Below, one piece after another: positions 60,301 to 64,000 of a stretch of 64,000 nt of DNA. The stretch is taken from the NCBI RefSeq assembly GCF_029227915.1, contig NC_079878.1, forward strand, positions 22,903,501 through 22,967,500, written 5' to 3'. The notes under the pieces were generated by a model. The model was not told where the DNA came from and made no database searches. It saw nothing but the letters and a program-made list of their open reading frames with translations. The stretch is from Hydractinia symbiolongicarpus. Lineage: Eukaryota; Cnidaria; Hydrozoa; Anthoathecata; Hydractiniidae. Positions within the stretch are counted from its first letter, which is position 1; each line of letters opens with the position of its first letter. The position numbers were made by a program, and so were the translations under genes.

Positions 60301-63300
60301 CTGGAAGTATTCTCAATAAACATATTGAAAACATTTGCAGTTACATGAATGGTCATTCCGATGTAGATAGACAGGCCATAATTTTGGTTAGTAAAGTGGC
60401 ATTTCAACACTCTGTTTTGTCTTTGTAAATTCTGGTATATTTAAAAAATATGGTCAGGTATTTCATTAATTTTTTACCTTTTTTTATCAAACACTTTCTT
60501 CTCAAAATAGTGTTCTAAATATTTTTAATTAGTTGATAAGGCCCATGGAAAAATACAGTTAGGGCAGAATGACAATGGAAAAAAGTTTTTTTAAATGTTT
60601 TACTGACGTCAGCAGTGCATATACAATAAATATTGGAAGAAATTTAGTTTATCCTTTGCTTGTAATGTTAAGTAACAAACCATCACACATGCAAGCTTTA
60701 TATGTTATGAAATATAATTACGTGACCTGCAGGAAACAACTCTTGAGCAAAATTAAAACTAGAAAACTTAAACAACAGTACTTGATGTGTTCTTCTTTAT
60801 ATATAAAAACATACCGACACTCCATCATGAAACGTACTTGGAATGTGTATGTTGATGGCTGATCTAGCTGTTTTAAAATGGCTTTGTTGCCTTATTTGTT
60901 TTAAAATTTATGATCACTGACTGTGTTGTGGCTGTTTTTGACAAAAATACAATTGTTGCTGAAAGTGATCATTTTACAGGAAGTTTGACAGTAAACAACA
61001 TACCATTCAGCCAAAAGTAGCACCCTATTATTAGTAACCCCATTTTATGGAATTCTCTGTTATTAATTTAAGTAATTTTTCCTTCCCAAACATTTACTAT
61101 TATGATAAGCATAATATTTTTGTTTTTGCCGCATAATAATGTCTTGGATCAAATGATGATCACATTAAAATTTGCTTATTTTGCAACTAATTCCAACTTA
61201 TTTATTTTCTACCAGGAAGATAAAAAATCTTCTAAGTCTGCAATTTTTTTTCCCTAAATTACTTGTTTAGAAAATTTGTATCTGTATATACCAGGGATAG
61301 AAATTAATTGTCAGGCAGACATTTTTTGATGCTGATGATGAATCAAAGTAGGATACGTTACCTTTGAGAACTGAAAAATTATGTTAGAACTCCAAATATT
61401 TAAGAATTATTTTACCCATCATTGATGGGTAAAATAATTCTTGCAGTGAATGTTGTTTTTTTGTCATTTTTAATAGCCTTTGTAATGTTTGGTGACAATT
61501 GACAATTTAAACTCTTTTCTTGCGTGTTTTTTTTTGAATTTTTTTACTATTCTGGGCACAAACGTTTTTTATGATTCCATTGAAAATGTCCAGTGAATTC
61601 TTCTTAGTAATAGTAATAATAATTTTTATTGTTTGAGAATTTCTTTTTTCTTATTTCGATCCCTGTATATTTTAAGAAAGAATTAAATAAATCTTTTTCC
61701 AGCTTTTGTTTATCTAATGAAATGTCTAGTTAAATGCATGAAATATAGTGTACCATAATAGTTAACCTCAGAAACTCTTTTAATTTCTCATAGGATTATG
61801 TTTTACTACAAGACATCATGACAGACCAGGGACAGTTGATTGAGTCTTTACATGGGGCTTCCAAACATGCAATATTAACGTCACAGTGGAAAAATGCAAA
61901 GCAAAAGATATTGTATTTAAGTGAGATTTTGCAAGATGCAGGACTCAAATGCTCGGTTGATTCTGATCTGAAGAGTCTGCTTAAGTGGATTGTTGAATGT
62001 GAAATGTTCTTGTTATCAATCTGTTACAAAAACAACTTTAAAAACCAAATGATGTCAATCAAGGTAATATTGAGCTAATTCATTTGGTAGTGTGATAAAA
62101 AAAATCCTAATTAATAATTGTAGATTTTCATACTTGTTTAAACAGGATAGTGTTTTTTACGTTACGAAAGTACAAACAATATGTACATTTGCAATAACTT
62201 GAATGATAAAACTGTGGAGCATTCTCGACATCGAATCTAAGTCTCAGCCTCCAGCAAGCCGGTCCTGTGGTCATATTAAATGACTGATGTTTTCAAGAAT
62301 CTGCAGTACAAATAGTTTTCACAAGCCAAACTTAATGGTGTTTTTCTTAAGTAAGAATGTCTCCATGGTTTGGTACCAGCCTTACTTGAAAAGACGATGT
62401 AGAAATGTGTGTAGCTTGATCATAGAATCTGGATTTTGTTACTCTACTCAGTGATTATATATTTCTGTTTAGTCATTTCTGGGAACATTGCCGTCAATGT
62501 TAGATGCAACAAAAGCACATGCAAAAAACTCTTCCTCAGAAAATATCAAAGAAAAGCTTCAATATGTTACTTCTGCACTGGAAAACCTGGAAACAGAGCT
62601 GAGCTCAGCCTTTTCAAAGTTGCTATTCTTGCATTACAATGAGAGAGTTGATCATCTCTTGCAGACAGCAAATCGCAAAATTGAAAATTGTCAGTTCAAA
62701 TTTTCGTCAGAGAATGAAATTGAGTTTTCTATACAGAAATTGGAGGTATGTCAAGATTTATTAGTTTGAGTGAATATTAATCTTTAATTAAACAATAGTC
62801 TTTCCGTTTACTAAATGTGTGTTTTTTTATTTAGAAATGGTTTATTAAAAAGAAGTTTCTAGAACGGTTTGATGCACGCTTCTTAAGATTAGAAAGAGCA
62901 TTAACATCGCTAAAAAAAATTAAGACAGTAAGCGACATGTGTGAATATGAAAATGTTTTACAAGAACTCAAGCCAGCTGCAGTTGCATGTATGGAGAAGC
63001 TAAACAACCATTTAAATGATTTGAAAGATTCAGTGATATTGTTGACACAATTTAAATCCATCACTGATAATGTAACAGGTTGGTTGAATATTGCTGAATT
63101 CAAACTTGGCAAAGAAACTTGCTCCCAGGTAAGTTAATTAACCAAGCGTTACTTGCTAAAAAATTTTCAAGATAAGGATTTTTTTATTTTTCTTATATGG
63201 CTGGTCGATTATCACTTTATAGATAATTCAAATTTCTATTTTATCAATGATTCGAAATTCATGTTTAGATCCAAAATTGAAGTGTGCAAATAGGACCTTA

Positions 63301-64000
63301 AAACATGTGCAAAATGCAGAATAACAGAGTGATCTTTAAAAATGTGGAATTACGAATTTTATTGATATTTTCTACTATTCTACTGGATTTTATGTTGAAT
63401 TAAAAGTGAAGTTGTGAACGAGTTAACAAATTAAACAAGCTAAAACTTTTTTATGACCAAAAATTTAATTTTGGTGCAAAGTGAATGTATTATAATGAAA
63501 ACAAAGAGTTAAAATGTTTCACTTATCTCCACCATTCAAACGAATATTTACTTGTCAACATTAGTTACTTCATTATCTAACAACAGATTTATTACACAAA
63601 TCTAGTTATAATTTAGATTACGCAATAAAAAAATTAAAATTTATTTGTAATATATTAATCAACCAATTTCTAAAGCACAGTTATAAAATTTGTTAGAATC
63701 ACAAAATTAATTTATAGTTATTTACATAAATGTTACTACCATTGCATATATTAAATTTATATAGCCTTCTTTTTAAAGTTTTTTAAACTTTAGGTTGCAT
63801 TTTAACCGCTACAGTTTAAAAATATTCAAGAAAGATCAACTAAAATGTGCATAAGCATCATATCCTTTGTGTAACCAATTCCAGACAGACAGTTATAGAC
63901 TTGATATTTACACAATCCAACTATTAAGTTTACAACACACTTTCAACTTATCTTTCATTTTTAGAGTTTTCTTGATGATCTTACTAAAAACGAAAGTTAT
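51400..64000 (+). CDS. SYNE: Nesprin-like giant actin-binding protein, N-terminal 14 exons (continues past window)
   Basis: Nesprins link F-actin to the nuclear envelope through tandem CH domains, spectrin repeats and a C-terminal KASH domain; the last is not in view. Exons: 51400-52096, 53324-53385, 54140-54235, 57253-57330, 57436-57528, 57812-57954, 58028-58108, 58186-58304, 59165-59249, 60167-60386, 61794-62063, 62473-62745, 62835-63128, 63965 onward; all phases agree (849 codons visible). The ATG is preceded in frame by a TAG. Residues 1-232 are a basic Ser/Lys/Arg-rich extension. CH1 (about 233-342) has [33 protein letters not shown] and [22 protein letters not shown] Lys-rich linker and CH2 (to about 484) follow, with [15 protein letters not shown] and [15 protein letters not shown]; the KDFG.SW form favours nesprin or calmin over spectrin and actinin. 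Then come long helices with spectrin-repeat character. Calmin or a dystonin relative are alternatives. Confidence 0.8.
52240..52420 (+). mobile_element. SINE 3'-body fragment
   Basis: TTTTGTAGCTCAAGAGC, then CGCTAGGATCCC, then a TAGGCTATTCGGGGTAAA end match the shared 3' body of the SINEs at 1439 and 20925. No tRNA-like head was recognised. It is inserted in intron 1 of the nesprin-like gene. Confidence 0.5.
52415..52590. mobile_element. Possible MITE abutting the SINE fragment
   Basis: The segment runs from TCTATATTATAATACCC to GGCTATTATTATAGAG; the ends are imperfect inverted repeats (about 13 of 18). The interior is GC-richer than the intron around it (ACCTGTCTGTCACAC ... ACGGGTCACCG). 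A similar terminal string, TATTATTATATAGATA, occurs near 56650-56665. Confidence 0.4.
55488..55620. repeat. Imperfect direct repeat (CCGCTGAAACAAAAC)
   Basis: CCGCTGAAACAAAAC with similar flanks (TATAACCGCTG / TATACCCGCTG) occurs at about 55494 and 55581, roughly 87 bp apart, around an A tract. It is an old local duplication in intron 3 of the nesprin-like gene. Confidence 0.6.
59484..59566. repeat. 83-nt imperfect hairpin with about 33-bp arms
   Basis: The left arm begins ACTTGTCAAACTTC at 59484. The reverse complement of the right arm begins ACTTGTCAAACTTC and pairs along about 33 bases with roughly four differences. The spacer repeats TCCATTGTGA. The geometry (long, slightly mismatched stem, short loop) resembles a small-RNA precursor or a foldback element. 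It is in intron 9 of the nesprin-like gene. Confidence 0.75.
61402..61442. repeat. 41-bp near-perfect palindrome
   Basis: Two 20-bp arms beginning AAGAATTATTTTACCCATCA are exact reverse complements around a single central T. It lies in intron 10 of the nesprin-like gene. With no loop, it is more likely a cruciform-capable or MITE-like element than a hairpin RNA gene. Confidence 0.85.

Overview
The window is intron-rich, AT-rich animal DNA. Splice sites follow GT-AG, introns are mostly 60 bp to 3 kb, and intergenic DNA is packed with small transposons. Gene content (Eph receptor kinase, WDR33, FoxJ2/3, RANGRF/MOG1, nesprin-like CH-domain protein) is metazoan. AT richness, compact introns, a metazoan Ty1/copia element and a P2X7-C-like remnant suggest a cnidarian, probably a medusozoan or hydrozoan. 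That placement is inference; no marker in the window fixes the species.

Layout. 1-4.1 kb is intergenic: a perfect-stem hairpin, a tRNA-derived SINE, a broken P2X7-C-like coding remnant, and a MITE. 4.1-14.2 kb (+) is a complete 15-exon Eph receptor tyrosine kinase (955 aa), with a Harbinger-like fragment and a LINE 3' end in its introns. 14.2-17.3 kb is a tail-to-tail spacer with a MITE and a perfect 3 x 62 bp tandem repeat. 17.4-24.6 kb (-) is a complete 16-exon WDR33 gene (823 aa), with a MITE and a SINE in introns. 26.0-30.6 kb is a decayed Ty1/copia retrotransposon. 32.0-32.3 kb is a minisatellite. 33.5-40.7 kb (+) is FoxJ2/3 (5 coding exons, 570 aa). 42.8-45.0 kb (+) is RANGRF/MOG1 (7 exons, 196 aa). 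45.8-46.9 kb (+) is an intronless TPR protein resembling the ribosomal-protein chaperone Acl4. 47-51.4 kb is intergenic, with hairpins, MITEs and a LINE scrap. 51.4 kb to the right edge (+) is the first 14 coding exons of a nesprin-like gene (tandem CH domains, then helical spectrin-like sequence), truncated by the window end.

All exon joins given were checked by reading frame: donor and acceptor phases agree at every junction. The genes do not form one pathway. WDR33 acts in mRNA 3' end formation, RANGRF in Ran-dependent nuclear import, a nesprin at the nuclear envelope, FoxJ2/3 in transcription, Acl4 in ribosome assembly, and Eph in contact signalling. No CRISPR array, rRNA gene or clear functional tRNA gene was seen, and I found no convincing wholly new multi-gene system. 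The less ordinary items are the long basic N-terminus on the nesprin-like protein, the altered glycine loop in Eph, several near-perfect hairpins, and SINE copies with different tRNA-like heads on a shared 3' body.
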